Shown one piece after another: positions 1-7,768 of a stretch of 64,000 nt of DNA (positions are counted from its first letter, which is position 1; every line of letters begins with the position of its first letter). Origin of the DNA: a virus; IMG/VR virus record IMGVR_UViG_3300021963_000038, positions 1 through 64,000 of that record, one strand, 5' to 3'. A program made the position numbers and the translations under genes. Under the pieces are notes generated by a model. That model saw only the letters and a list, made by a program, of their open reading frames with translations. It searched no databases and was not told where the DNA came from.

Positions 1-117
1 ATATACGGTGGTATAGGAACAATCACCTCAAACCTAGATGGTTTAGCTAATCCATCTTTTGCTTTAATGTTTGATAAAAATAGTTGTGGTGAAAAAGGCA
101 TTAGAATTTATTCCTAG
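1..117 (+). CDS. C-terminal end of an upstream gene (unknown)
   Basis: The first reading frame is open from the left edge to a TAG stop and encodes 38 residues ending in GEKGIRIYS. The composition (Gly, Asn, Ser, Phe) is protein-like, and the frame runs tail to tail with the leftward gene that follows, overlapping its last 17 bases. That is a normal arrangement for convergent phage genes. Too little is present to assign a family. It could also be a chance open frame, because only 117 bases are visible. Confidence 0.5.
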   Translation: MYGGIGTITSNLDGLANPSFALMFDKNSCGEKGIRIYS

Positions 118-679
118 AATCGTTGTATACTTTATTTGCTGTTGAACCTTTGAAATCTTGAAATGGCAATAGTGCAGCGATATCCCATTCATCTGCGGTA
201 ATTTCAAGAAATCTACTATCAACGTGTTTAAAAAGATATCTTTTCACACAAGGTTTTGCTTTAAAAGCTCTACCCACATTTTTTAATTTTGCCCAACTTA
301 ATCTCAATTTTGTTGTTTCATCATATTTCGAATTATTGGCAAAATCACTTAGGGCATCCAAAAGTTCGATGCGTTGCCTTGGGCTTATGTAATGCAAATT
401 TAACCCTAAAAAACCATCATGGTATCGTTCTATCGGTATAACCAATGGGAACCTGTCGTAATATGGCAACTCATCTTTCAATTTTGGGTCGTAGTAATAG
501 AAATACATACGACCGATTATAGTATTCGATTTAAGTCGTTCCTTGTCGTTTAGGACCGATTGGCGAGTTGGTTTCAAGTCTTGTATCTTAGACCTTAGCC
601 AATCTCTTGCGGCAGTAGTTCTGGGTTTATAACCCGATGCCGCAAGTTGTTCTTTTATTCGTTCTATTAAATATGCCAT
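101..679 (-). CDS. Conserved T4-like phage protein next to gp4 (gp2/gp3 position)
   Basis: A 192-residue protein. Residues about 57-100 hold the most distinctive part, with MYFYYYDPKLKDELPYYDRF followed shortly by DGFLGLNLHYISP. I recall this block as widespread in T4-like phages of aquatic bacteria, usually without an assigned function. In T4 the leftward neighbours of gene 4 are genes 2 (DNA end protector) and 3 (tail completion), so by position a virion-completion role is possible. That is inference from order only. The N-terminus is basic (RIKEQ, KPRTTAARDWLRSK), which could suit DNA contact. A late-type box lies four bases before the ATG. Confidence 0.6.
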   Translation of the reverse strand: MAYLIERIKEQLAASGYKPRTTAARDWLRSKIQDLKPTRQSVLNDKERLKSNTIIGRMYFYYYDPKLKDELPYYDRFPLVIPIERYHDGFLGLNLHYISPRQRIELLDALSDFANNSKYDETTKLRLSWAKLKNVGRAFKAKPCVKRYLFKHVDSRFLEITADEWDIAALLPFQDFKGSTANKVYNDSRNKF

Positions 680-682
680 TCT

Positions 683-690
683 TTATTTAT
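683..690 (-). promoter_or_regulatory. T4-type late promoter box (minus strand)
   Basis: On the minus strand the sequence reads ATAAATAA ending four bases before the ATG at 679. It matches the TATAAATA late box read by gp55-type sigma factors. The short spacing implies a nearly leaderless transcript. Confidence 0.5.
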
Positions 691-763
691 GTCAATAAAT
701 TAAACCTCATTATTACCTTAGAAACTTGAGGATTTCTTATAAGTATCGGTGTCCGCTTTGAAA

Positions 764-1210
764 TTAGATACCTAGCTCCTTCTCAGTCATCACCATGAAT
801 TTCCAACCATGTTCCTGACAGAAGATATCCGCAGCTTTCCATTTTTCTTGATTCACCACATAAGTCGCAGCCTCACGAATATATCGTTTGGTTTTCTTCT
901 TTTGAACGGGCATTTTAGTTTGTTCTAACGGTTTCACTTCAATAATATAAGTCATTACGGAACCGTCTTTTTGTTTGATTTTGGCAATAAAGTCTGGAAA
1001 ATAACGATGTATTCTGTTATCCAGAGGTGATTTATATGGTATAGGCAGTTCTTCAGATGCCCACCAAATAACGCTGGTGTGTTCATCCAGCCATTTCATA
1101 ACACGCAATTCCCATGTAGACCGATAGATGATGTTGTTGGCATCACCATTGTATTTCTTTGGATTTTTGGGTTGGAACCGACCCTTATAGGTTTTCTTAC
1201 CGAATGTCAT
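764..1210 (-). CDS. 4: Head completion protein gp4
   Basis: A 148-residue homologue of T4 gp4 (150 residues), which finishes DNA-filled heads before tail joining. The order of conserved elements matches T4: basic N-terminus (GKKTYKGRFQPKNPKKYNGD), YRSTWELRVMKWLD, an SEELPIPY strand, RRYFPDF-like (HRYFPDFIAKI) and IIEVKP. The D...EVK pattern (YFPDF, then IIEVKP) is the arrangement of a PD-(D/E)XK nuclease-like fold, in line with a proposed DNA-trimming role for this family. It is divergent from the baseplate operon that starts 33 bases away, as gene 4 lies near 53 and 5 in T4. No clear late box was found on the minus strand upstream. Confidence 0.88.
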   Translation of the reverse strand: MTFGKKTYKGRFQPKNPKKYNGDANNIIYRSTWELRVMKWLDEHTSVIWWASEELPIPYKSPLDNRIHRYFPDFIAKIKQKDGSVMTYIIEVKPLEQTKMPVQKKKTKRYIREAATYVVNQEKWKAADIFCQEHGWKFMVMTEKELGI

Positions 1211-1217
1211 ATAAATA
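1210..1217 (+). promoter_or_regulatory. T4-type late promoter box
   Basis: A perfect TATAAATA lies 26 bases before the ATG at 1244, with a TAGGA ribosome site between. It sits in the divergent gap between gp4 and gp48 and probably starts the baseplate operon. Confidence 0.75.
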
Positions 1218-1243
1218 TCTAGTAAACTCTTTTAGGAATTTCA

Positions 1244-2476
1244 ATGGGACTTTTTAACCTTTTAGGTGGTGGTATCAGTTTTGGCACCGATGCTAGAACT
1301 GGCACTAGTGCTTTGGCTGATTCAAAATACAAAACTGGATTATTCAGATATCCAATTGATTTAGGTGCGGCCGACAAAGGTCATTATATACTTATAAACA
1401 TTAATGAACAAATTAATACATCGTTTCCAGGTACTAAAGTTGAGTCAGCTTTACCGTCCGTGTTGGCCAATAAACAATTAGTATCTAGTCAATTTGGTGG
1501 TTACGATACGGCCGCAGGATTAGCTAATGCATCAAAACTTGCACAGGCGGCAACCGATGCGTTACTTTCAACTTCTGTTGGACAAGTTGTCAAATCTGCT
1601 GTAAATTTTGTTGGTTCAATTGCACCAGAAGGAGTTAAAGATGTTACTGGTGCTGGTTTAGATGCAATTAAAGCGATTGCTTCTAACATAGATGAAAATA
1701 TTGGTGTACGAACAATTAGAAGAATCACAGATACGGTTGCTCTTTATATGCCAAGCACTTTAAATTTTTCATACAATCAGGGATATTCTCAGGTATCACC
1801 AGGTGGTAGTGCGGCACAAACTGGTCTTTCGATGTTAAATTCTGCTACTGAAACATATAGAAATAGTGGCAATAAAGCTGATGCGGCCGCAATCACAAAA
1901 AATCTATCTCCATTTTTGTTTAATTACTTAGCACAACAAGTTCCTGGTGGTGTTGGCCAAATTATGTTTACCGCTGGTAGTGGTGGTAAAGTTCAAAATC
2001 CGATGTTGGAAATTTTATATTCTTCACCAGAATTTAGAACATTTAGATTTGACTTTTTGATGTTTGCAAGGTCTGAAGTTGAAGCATTGGAAGTTCAAAA
2101 GATTATTGATTTACTCAGATTTCACCAAGCACCAGAATTGGTTAAAAATAGTGGTGGTTACTTTTTATATCCACCATCTGAATTTGATATTGCATTTTAC
2201 TATAATGGTTTGGTTAATCCAAACATACCAAAAATTTCAACTTGCGTTTTAACTAGTATTGAAACTGACTATGCACCAGGAGGTTTTGCTACTTATGAAG
2301 TTGAAGGTGAATCACTACCTCGAATGGGTAGAACAGGTATGCCTGTTGGTATCAGATTGAGTTTGTCATTTAAAGAAACAGAATACCTTGTTAAAGGTAG
2401 TCCTCTATTGCCTAATATTCGTGCTGGAACTAATACAACGCCTTTCCAAGGTGTTCCTTCTGGCGTAAAAATGTAA
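1244..2476 (+). CDS. 48: Baseplate tail tube cap gp48
   Basis: A 410-residue protein of the T4 gp48 type (364 residues in T4), which caps the baseplate hub and starts tail tube polymerisation. The N-terminal block FRYPIDLGAADKGHYILINI is typical of gp48 in T4-like phages of aquatic bacteria. The central part is rich in Ala, Gly and Ser. The C-terminal half (TFRFDFLMFARSEVEALEVQ, then LTSIETDYAPGGFATYEVEG) has the tube-like fold seen in gp48, gp54 and gp19. It is the first gene of the rightward baseplate cluster and is followed 11 bases later by gp53. In T4, gene 48 lies in a separate hub cluster, so hub and wedge genes are merged here. Confidence 0.8.
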   Translation: MGLFNLLGGGISFGTDARTGTSALADSKYKTGLFRYPIDLGAADKGHYILININEQINTSFPGTKVESALPSVLANKQLVSSQFGGYDTAAGLANASKLAQAATDALLSTSVGQVVKSAVNFVGSIAPEGVKDVTGAGLDAIKAIASNIDENIGVRTIRRITDTVALYMPSTLNFSYNQGYSQVSPGGSAAQTGLSMLNSATETYRNSGNKADAAAITKNLSPFLFNYLAQQVPGGVGQIMFTAGSGGKVQNPMLEILYSSPEFRTFRFDFLMFARSEVEALEVQKIIDLLRFHQAPELVKNSGGYFLYPPSEFDIAFYYNGLVNPNIPKISTCVLTSIETDYAPGGFATYEVEGESLPRMGRTGMPVGIRLSLSFKETEYLVKGSPLLPNIRAGTNTTPFQGVPSGVKM

Positions 2477-2487
2477 TAGGAAAAATA

Positions 2488-3132
2488 ATGGCAAAATATT
2501 TTAGTAAATTTCCTAAAACTTATTATAGTTTAGAAAATACTCCTTATAGTTTAGATATTGTTACAAACATCATATCTAGATTTTCTATTGAACAATCGTT
2601 TAAAGATAATACATCAATTTATGAAAAATATAATGTGCAAGAAAATGATACACCAGAAATTATAGCATCAAAAATGTATGATTCACCAGAACGTCATTGG
2701 ATTGTTTTGATGATGAATGATATTGTTGATGCACAATATGATTGGCCTTTAGAATATAGAACATTAACAGCATTTATCAATGACAAATATACGGCAAATG
2801 CAAATACTTCTGCTGGTCAAACTGGATTAATGTGGTCACAACAGAACACTCATTCATATTATTCTGTTGAAAAACGAACATCAATAAGAACGGGTGATTA
2901 TTCCGAAAGTAAAGTTCGTGTTGATGCCAACACATATGCAAATGTTGTTACAACATCAACCAATAAAACACTTAGTGATGGTAACGAAATAAAAATTGAT
3001 ACATCTAAAGAAACAAAATCATATTATGATTATGAAATTGATGAGAATGAAAAGAAAAGACAAATTAAAATTTTGAAACCAGAATTTGCTTATTCACTTG
3101 AACAAGAATTAAAGAATGTTTTTAGCCAATGA
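2488..3132 (+). CDS. 53: Baseplate wedge subunit gp53
   Basis: A 214-residue protein, close to T4 gp53 (196). It carries the family pattern: an N-terminal tyrosine-rich stretch (FSKFPKTYYSL), then a LysM-like segment around residues 45-75 (YEKYNVQENDTPEIIASKMY) and the conserved SPERHWIVLMMNDIVDAQYDWP. gp53 joins wedges around the hub during baseplate assembly. The stop codon overlaps the start of the gp27-like gene by four bases (ATGAG), suggesting coupled translation. A TAGGA ribosome site precedes the ATG. Confidence 0.9.
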   Translation: MAKYFSKFPKTYYSLENTPYSLDIVTNIISRFSIEQSFKDNTSIYEKYNVQENDTPEIIASKMYDSPERHWIVLMMNDIVDAQYDWPLEYRTLTAFINDKYTANANTSAGQTGLMWSQQNTHSYYSVEKRTSIRTGDYSESKVRVDANTYANVVTTSTNKTLSDGNEIKIDTSKETKSYYDYEIDENEKKRQIKILKPEFAYSLEQELKNVFSQ

Positions 3133-4457
3133 GTCTTAATTTATCTCAATCAACTCAATTTAAGATAAAGGACTTAACACTTATCACAAAATTGGGTAGT
3201 GTTAACATTACAGGCATTTATCAAGAAATAAACATATATGACAGTATGTTTATGCCTTGTGTTCGTGGTGATATTTTAATTCAAGATGCGATTGGTTTAT
3301 CGAACAAACTTCTATTTGATGGTAGTGAATATCTTTCAATGGAAATTTTAAAGGGTGAAGAATCTGGACCAACCACATTCAAAAAAACTTTTAGAATTTA
3401 TAAACAAAGTGAAAGAGAAAACGTAAATCAAAACTCTGAGCTTTATATTTTATATTTTGCCTCAGATGAATTGATATATTCAGAACAACAGAAACTTACT
3501 CAACCATTTACTGGTACATATAGTGATATTGTGAGTGTTGTTTTAAAAAAATATCTTGATGTTTCAAGTAATAAAATAAAACAAATAGAACAAACCAAAG
3601 GTGTGCATGAAGTAATTATTCCTGGTTTAACACCTTTTGACACAATGGATTGGTTAACAAAAAAAGCTATCAATTCAGAATCTTTGCCTAATTTTTTATT
3701 TTTTGAAAACAAGTATGGTTACAATTTCGTTTCATTATCTACATTGATTCAAACTCCACCAATAATGAATGTTAATTTTGAACCAAAAAATCTTGCTGAT
3801 TCTGGTGGACAAGAATTTTATGGTGCTCGTGAAGCTAAAGTGGTTAGTTCTACTGACTTAATTGAAAATATTAAAAATGGTGTTTATGCTGGTAAATTTA
3901 TCGGTATTGACCCACTAACAAGAAAAGTTAGTATCAACAGAATCGATTTTCAACAAACATATGGCAAAACAGAAGCTCACTTGAACAAATATCCAAATTT
4001 TACGGGTGCTGTTAATAGACAAGGTAAAGATTCTGCACAGATGTTTGATTCTAAAGTTTCATTGTATGCATTTCAATCTTTTCGTGGCGCAACACCTTGG
4101 GTAAAAACAAATGACCCAAAAACTGGAACAATCATTGATGATACTCACGCATATGTGTTTCAGAGAGCTCCTATATTTGCAAATTTGTTGCAGTCAACAA
4201 TACACTTAAATCTTCCAGGTAATTTTGGTTTAACTTCTGGTACTATAATTAATTTAAGTATGCCAGTTAAATCAACCAAACCGGATGCAGGTGAAGCTTT
4301 GGATGAAACTTTAAGTGGTAAATATATAGTTACTGCAACAAGACAAATGATTAAAGGTGATATGCATGAAACTATTATTGAAGTAGCAACAGATTCTACG
4401 AATAGACCTTTCTTTAAAAAATTAACGGGTGAGTTGTTAACAGCAACATTAATGTGA
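3129..4457 (+). CDS. 27: Baseplate hub subunit, gp27-like
   Basis: A 442-residue protein (T4 gp27 has 391). The N-terminal region with INIYDSMFMPCVRGDILIQD, then LTPFDTMDWLTKKA and the C-terminal ISGKYIVTATRQMIKGDMHE-like part (SGKYIVTATRQMIKGDMHET) match the hub proteins that form the gp27 trimer ring below the tail tube. It lies directly before the gp5 OB-fold gene, which its trimer is expected to bind. The final strands (KYIVTATRQMI) resemble the domain common to gp27 and gpD-type hub proteins. Assignment rests on motif recall and position. Confidence 0.8.
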   Translation: MSLNLSQSTQFKIKDLTLITKLGSVNITGIYQEINIYDSMFMPCVRGDILIQDAIGLSNKLLFDGSEYLSMEILKGEESGPTTFKKTFRIYKQSERENVNQNSELYILYFASDELIYSEQQKLTQPFTGTYSDIVSVVLKKYLDVSSNKIKQIEQTKGVHEVIIPGLTPFDTMDWLTKKAINSESLPNFLFFENKYGYNFVSLSTLIQTPPIMNVNFEPKNLADSGGQEFYGAREAKVVSSTDLIENIKNGVYAGKFIGIDPLTRKVSINRIDFQQTYGKTEAHLNKYPNFTGAVNRQGKDSAQMFDSKVSLYAFQSFRGATPWVKTNDPKTGTIIDDTHAYVFQRAPIFANLLQSTIHLNLPGNFGLTSGTIINLSMPVKSTKPDAGEALDETLSGKYIVTATRQMIKGDMHETIIEVATDSTNRPFFKKLTGELLTATLM

Positions 4458-4753
4458 TGAATACTAATTTTGCAGGTAAAAATGGATTTATATGGTGGGT
4501 TGGTGTTGTAGAAAATCGTGTTGACCCAATGGCTGTTGGTCGATGCCAAGTTCGTATATTTGGGTGGCATAATGAGAATCCTACCATATTACCTACAGCA
4601 AATTTACCTTGGGCTCAAGCCTTAATACCACTTAACAATTCAAAGAATTTCTCTGCACCAAGAGTTGGTGATTGGGTTCTTGGATTTTTTATGGATGGTG
4701 AGCAAGCTCAAATTCCCGTTATGATGGGTGTTTTACCAGGACTAAAACCATGA
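4457..4753 (+). CDS. 5: gp5 N-terminal OB-fold domain as a separate protein
   Basis: A 98-residue protein matching only the first domain of T4 gp5. Conserved elements are FIWWVGVVENRVDPMAVGRC, RIFGWH, LPWAQALIP and RVGDWVLGFFMDGEQAQIPV. In T4 this OB-fold docks gp5 to gp27. Here the frame stops right after the domain, where T4 continues into lysozyme. I chose the ATG at 4457, which shares bases with the gp27 stop; a GTG one codon earlier is also possible. The matching C-terminal needle is encoded by a separate gene 917 bases downstream. Confidence 0.85.
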   Translation: MNTNFAGKNGFIWWVGVVENRVDPMAVGRCQVRIFGWHNENPTILPTANLPWAQALIPLNNSKNFSAPRVGDWVLGFFMDGEQAQIPVMMGVLPGLKP

Positions 4754-4765
4754 GGAATAATTTAA

Positions 4766-5668
4766 ATGCCAGTTGAGACCTTTCCAGTAAATCGTGGAGG
4801 TGTAATTGTTGTTAATGGATTAGCAAAAGAAAATTCACCACCACAATGTGTTCGCACAGGTGATGCACCACAATCTGGAACTCCATCAAATACTCCAGGT
4901 ACTTGTTATGGTAGAGTTGAGGGTACAATCATCGATGCAACAAATAAAAAAAGAGCCCACGTTTGCGATTTCATTTCTGAAATGCAGAAGAATATTGCTT
5001 TGAAAAAATATACTAAAGCCATTGGTAGATTCATAAGAGAAGCCATTCAAAAAATAATGAAACTTTTGGGTTTAAGTGATAGAACAGGCAAATTTTCATA
5101 TATCATAAACAAACTGAAAGCATTTGCGGCTGAATTGAGAAGAATCAATAAAGAAATTATACAACCAATTATTGATTTTGAAAAATATGTTTTGGCTTAT
5201 ATCACAAAACTTCGTGCTCTTATACAATGGATTTTAAGTTTGCCTGCTGCTTTGTTGAAACTACTTGCTGATTGTTTAGCTAGATTATTAAAGTTGATTA
5301 AAAGTATTTTTAGTGATATAATATCAGAAGCAACAAAAGATTTAGGTGGTAAAGGTGAAAATGGATTTTCAGACTTGATTGCGGCTGCAAAAGATGCGGC
5401 TAAGGCGACTGGAGAAACGATAAGTAAGGTGACAGAGGCGGCTCTTTTAGCAGTTCAAATTCCAGTTGCGGCAACAGCTGGTATTTTAGTTCCTGTCAAT
5501 CAAGCCGAATTAGATGCAGCTAATAATACAATACAAAAATATACTTCTGAAAATCCTACTGCATCCGATTTAACAAATGCTGGACAAAATAAATTGGCAC
5601 AGTTTGGATTTCCAGATAAAACTGATTTGAATGAAAAACTTTTAACTATAACAAAACCGGCTTTATAA
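4766..5668 (+). CDS. Unknown helical protein between the two halves of gp5
   Basis: A 300-residue protein not assigned to a family. Residues 1-70 contain three cysteines (PPQCVRTGDAP, GTCYGRVEG, HVCDF) and could form a small metal- or disulfide-stabilised domain. Residues about 75-190 are strongly helical, with long amphipathic to hydrophobic segments (YVLAYITKLRALIQWIL, SLPAALLKLLADCLARLLKL). The C-terminal part is Ala/Thr-rich. It occupies the place of the lysozyme domain in T4 gp5 but shows no glycosidase motif. Its position between OB-fold and needle genes suggests a hub component, possibly one that acts on or passes the membrane during infection; this is inference. Confidence 0.75.
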   Translation: MPVETFPVNRGGVIVVNGLAKENSPPQCVRTGDAPQSGTPSNTPGTCYGRVEGTIIDATNKKRAHVCDFISEMQKNIALKKYTKAIGRFIREAIQKIMKLLGLSDRTGKFSYIINKLKAFAAELRRINKEIIQPIIDFEKYVLAYITKLRALIQWILSLPAALLKLLADCLARLLKLIKSIFSDIISEATKDLGGKGENGFSDLIAAAKDAAKATGETISKVTEAALLAVQIPVAATAGILVPVNQAELDAANNTIQKYTSENPTASDLTNAGQNKLAQFGFPDKTDLNEKLLTITKPAL

Positions 5669-5669
5669 T

Positions 5670-6527
5670 ATGGCAACATTACCAGAATTAGGAAACGTAC
5701 CTGGAATTCCAAGTGATACGGGTTGGACAGAACCAGAATCAGCTGCGAACACATCATATCAACCTTTGTATCCTTATAATGATGCAAAGCAAACGGAAAG
5801 TGGTCATCTATTTGAAATGGATGACACACCCACCCGTGAACGAATTCGTTTGCAACACGGTAAAAGTTTAACCTTTATTGAAATGCACCCCAATGGTGAC
5901 CAAGTACATAAAGTATTTGGTGATGATTATGAGATTACAATTAAAAATAAAAATGTTTTAATTCAAGGTCGTTGTAGTGTGACCGTTATAGGTGATTGCA
6001 ATATGGAAGTTCGTGGTGATTATAATCTAGATGTTAAAGGTGATTATAATCTACAAGTTGCTGGTAGAATGAACACTCGAGCTAAAGGTGACATAAGTTT
6101 TTCTGGTGATGAAGATATTTCAATTACTGCAAATGAAAATTTTGGTGGTGCAATTAGAATGGCTGCTGCCGACCATTTGTATTTGGATTCACACCTTTAT
6201 GTTAAAGGTTCAATGACTTCTGATGGTATCGTTACTTGTGATAGTCTTACTGCCGGTAACGAATTAGGTGGTGGTGTTTTTGCCGGTAGTTTTGGTTTCG
6301 TTTCAATATCAGGAGGTTTATCTTTGGGTGTACCTGTAGCTGTTCCTGGTTCTGTTTATGCTGTAGGTTCGGGAACATTTGGTATATCTGTTTTTGCACC
6401 TTATATTTCTTCGTTGTATAGTTCAACGATTATTGGCGGCGCAATTTGGCAGTCTGATGTACTCAACTATGTTAAACGTCTGATACACAGACCATCAGGT
6501 ACTGGTGAAGCTAAAGTTTCAACTTAA
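5670..6527 (+). CDS. 5: gp5 C-terminal needle (triple beta-helix) as a separate protein
   Basis: A 285-residue protein. Residues about 45-100 hold HLFEMDDTPTRERIRLQHGK, the entry to the needle in gp5/VgrG-type spikes. Repeats of the form VxGDYNLDVKGDYNLQVxG follow (VIGDCNMEVRGDYNLDVKGD, then YNLQVAGRMN), which form the three-stranded beta-helix that pierces the outer membrane. No lysozyme residues are present. The C-terminal 90 residues are Gly/Ser/Val-rich and could be further helix or a tip. The start codon is two bases after the previous stop, so translation is coupled. Confidence 0.85.
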   Translation: MATLPELGNVPGIPSDTGWTEPESAANTSYQPLYPYNDAKQTESGHLFEMDDTPTRERIRLQHGKSLTFIEMHPNGDQVHKVFGDDYEITIKNKNVLIQGRCSVTVIGDCNMEVRGDYNLDVKGDYNLQVAGRMNTRAKGDISFSGDEDISITANENFGGAIRMAAADHLYLDSHLYVKGSMTSDGIVTCDSLTAGNELGGGVFAGSFGFVSISGGLSLGVPVAVPGSVYAVGSGTFGISVFAPYISSLYSSTIIGGAIWQSDVLNYVKRLIHRPSGTGEAKVST

Positions 6528-6549
6528 TTTATTATGAAAAGGAAATAAA

Positions 6550-7356
6550 ATGGCAAGTGTATATGGAAGATTAGGATTCGATTTTGATGCTAACAATGTT
6601 GGCATGATGGCACTATCAAACAATGCAATAGAACATTTAAATACAGCTCCAAATTTTTTACCACACGAATGGCAAGTAACTGACCTTGCAAATAGTGATA
6701 CTGATGGATACTATAAAAATCCAACTGCAAACCTTTGTATATCATTGTATGAAAATGCAAATTCTATTTTTAAAACAACAATGAATATTGGTTTTCCTTT
6801 TGGTACTGCTAATACAAAACAAATCTTAGCTAATACTGCCAATAACTTTATGATATCTGTAAATGGATTTAAATCTCACACAGATAATCTTTCTGTAACC
6901 GCTGTTGAAGATGGTGGTGTGGACGCCAATCAATTTCCATACAGACAAAGTGCCATGGGTTTTGGTAAGTTTTTAATTTATTTGACCTTTCAGACCGATG
7001 GAGTTTCAAACGCTTCGGCTGCACTAGGTAGTTTTACCAGTTTGTTTGTGAACGACCAACTAGAATCAAATAATACCATTCTTTATAATGATTTCATTAC
7101 TTTGAATAATTCAATAACATCTGGTAATTCCAGTTTGTCTGGTGATGCGGTAAATTTAATCATTTCACATATTGAAACCGCAAATAATTTAATTAGTGTT
7201 AGAAAGAACCATGATGTTCAGTTTTTCCGTAACAGTAATGAAGTTATTAAAGACTTCGGAGTTGTGTCGGAATTCTCAAATATGGGAGAAGTTGACTACA
7301 ATATGGCCAATAATTATATTGGTTCCGACAAATTACTTTCCAGAATTAACCCATAA
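6550..7356 (+). CDS. Unknown structural protein before gp25
   Basis: A 268-residue protein that I do not recognise. It has no signal peptide or membrane segment and is rich in Asn, Ser and Phe, like virion proteins. It lies between the needle gene and gp25 in the baseplate operon and ends eight bases before gp25, so a baseplate or spike-associated role is likely by context. A strong ribosome site (AAAAGGAA) precedes the ATG. The same 16-base leader occurs before the coiled-coil gene at 34315. The gp25 late box overlaps its last codons. Confidence 0.7.
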   Translation: MASVYGRLGFDFDANNVGMMALSNNAIEHLNTAPNFLPHEWQVTDLANSDTDGYYKNPTANLCISLYENANSIFKTTMNIGFPFGTANTKQILANTANNFMISVNGFKSHTDNLSVTAVEDGGVDANQFPYRQSAMGFGKFLIYLTFQTDGVSNASAALGSFTSLFVNDQLESNNTILYNDFITLNNSITSGNSSLSGDAVNLIISHIETANNLISVRKNHDVQFFRNSNEVIKDFGVVSEFSNMGEVDYNMANNYIGSDKLLSRINP

Positions 7357-7360
7357 ATAG
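7352..7360 (+). promoter_or_regulatory. T4-type late promoter box
   Basis: CATAAATAG ends three bases before the gp25 ATG and overlaps the stop of the previous gene. The spacing would give a leaderless gp25 transcript. Confidence 0.55.
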
Positions 7361-7363
7361 AAT

Positions 7364-7768
7364 ATGGCAACCGTAACCACAGATATCGTTAGAGATTTTA
7401 AAGACCTGGATTTGAATTTTACCATTCATCCAGTTCGGAAAGACATTAATAGAGTCATCGGACCGATGGCTGTTGTCAATTCCATCAAAAATCTAATACT
7501 CACAAACTACTATGAGAGACCATTTCAACCAGATATCGGTTCAAATGTTCGTAGATTATTGTTTGAAAATCTTGATAATATTACGGCAACCACTTTAAAA
7601 AATGAAATAGAGCGGACTATTGTGAACTATGAGCCTAGAGCGGCTGTTAAAGATATAAATGTGACCGCCGATTTCGACAATAATGGGTTTAAAGTTTACT
7701 TGGAATTTTTCATTGTAAACCAGACACAACCCATTATAATTAATTTCCTTCTTGAACGGATTCGATAA
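7364..7768 (+). CDS. 25: Baseplate wedge subunit gp25
   Basis: A 134-residue homologue of T4 gp25 (132), a universally conserved sheath-nucleating wedge protein of contractile injection systems. Family features are DLDLNFTIHPVRKDINRVIG near the N-terminus, the conserved NYYERPFQPDIGSNVRRLLF segment (about residues 49-69) and the EIERTIVNYEPRAAVKDINV strand. The ERPF...G pattern is the signature of gp25-like proteins. No Shine-Dalgarno site is evident before the ATG. The next gene, gp6, starts immediately after the stop, and the two proteins interact in the wedge. Confidence 0.95.
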   Translation: MATVTTDIVRDFKDLDLNFTIHPVRKDINRVIGPMAVVNSIKNLILTNYYERPFQPDIGSNVRRLLFENLDNITATTLKNEIERTIVNYEPRAAVKDINVTADFDNNGFKVYLEFFIVNQTQPIIINFLLERIR

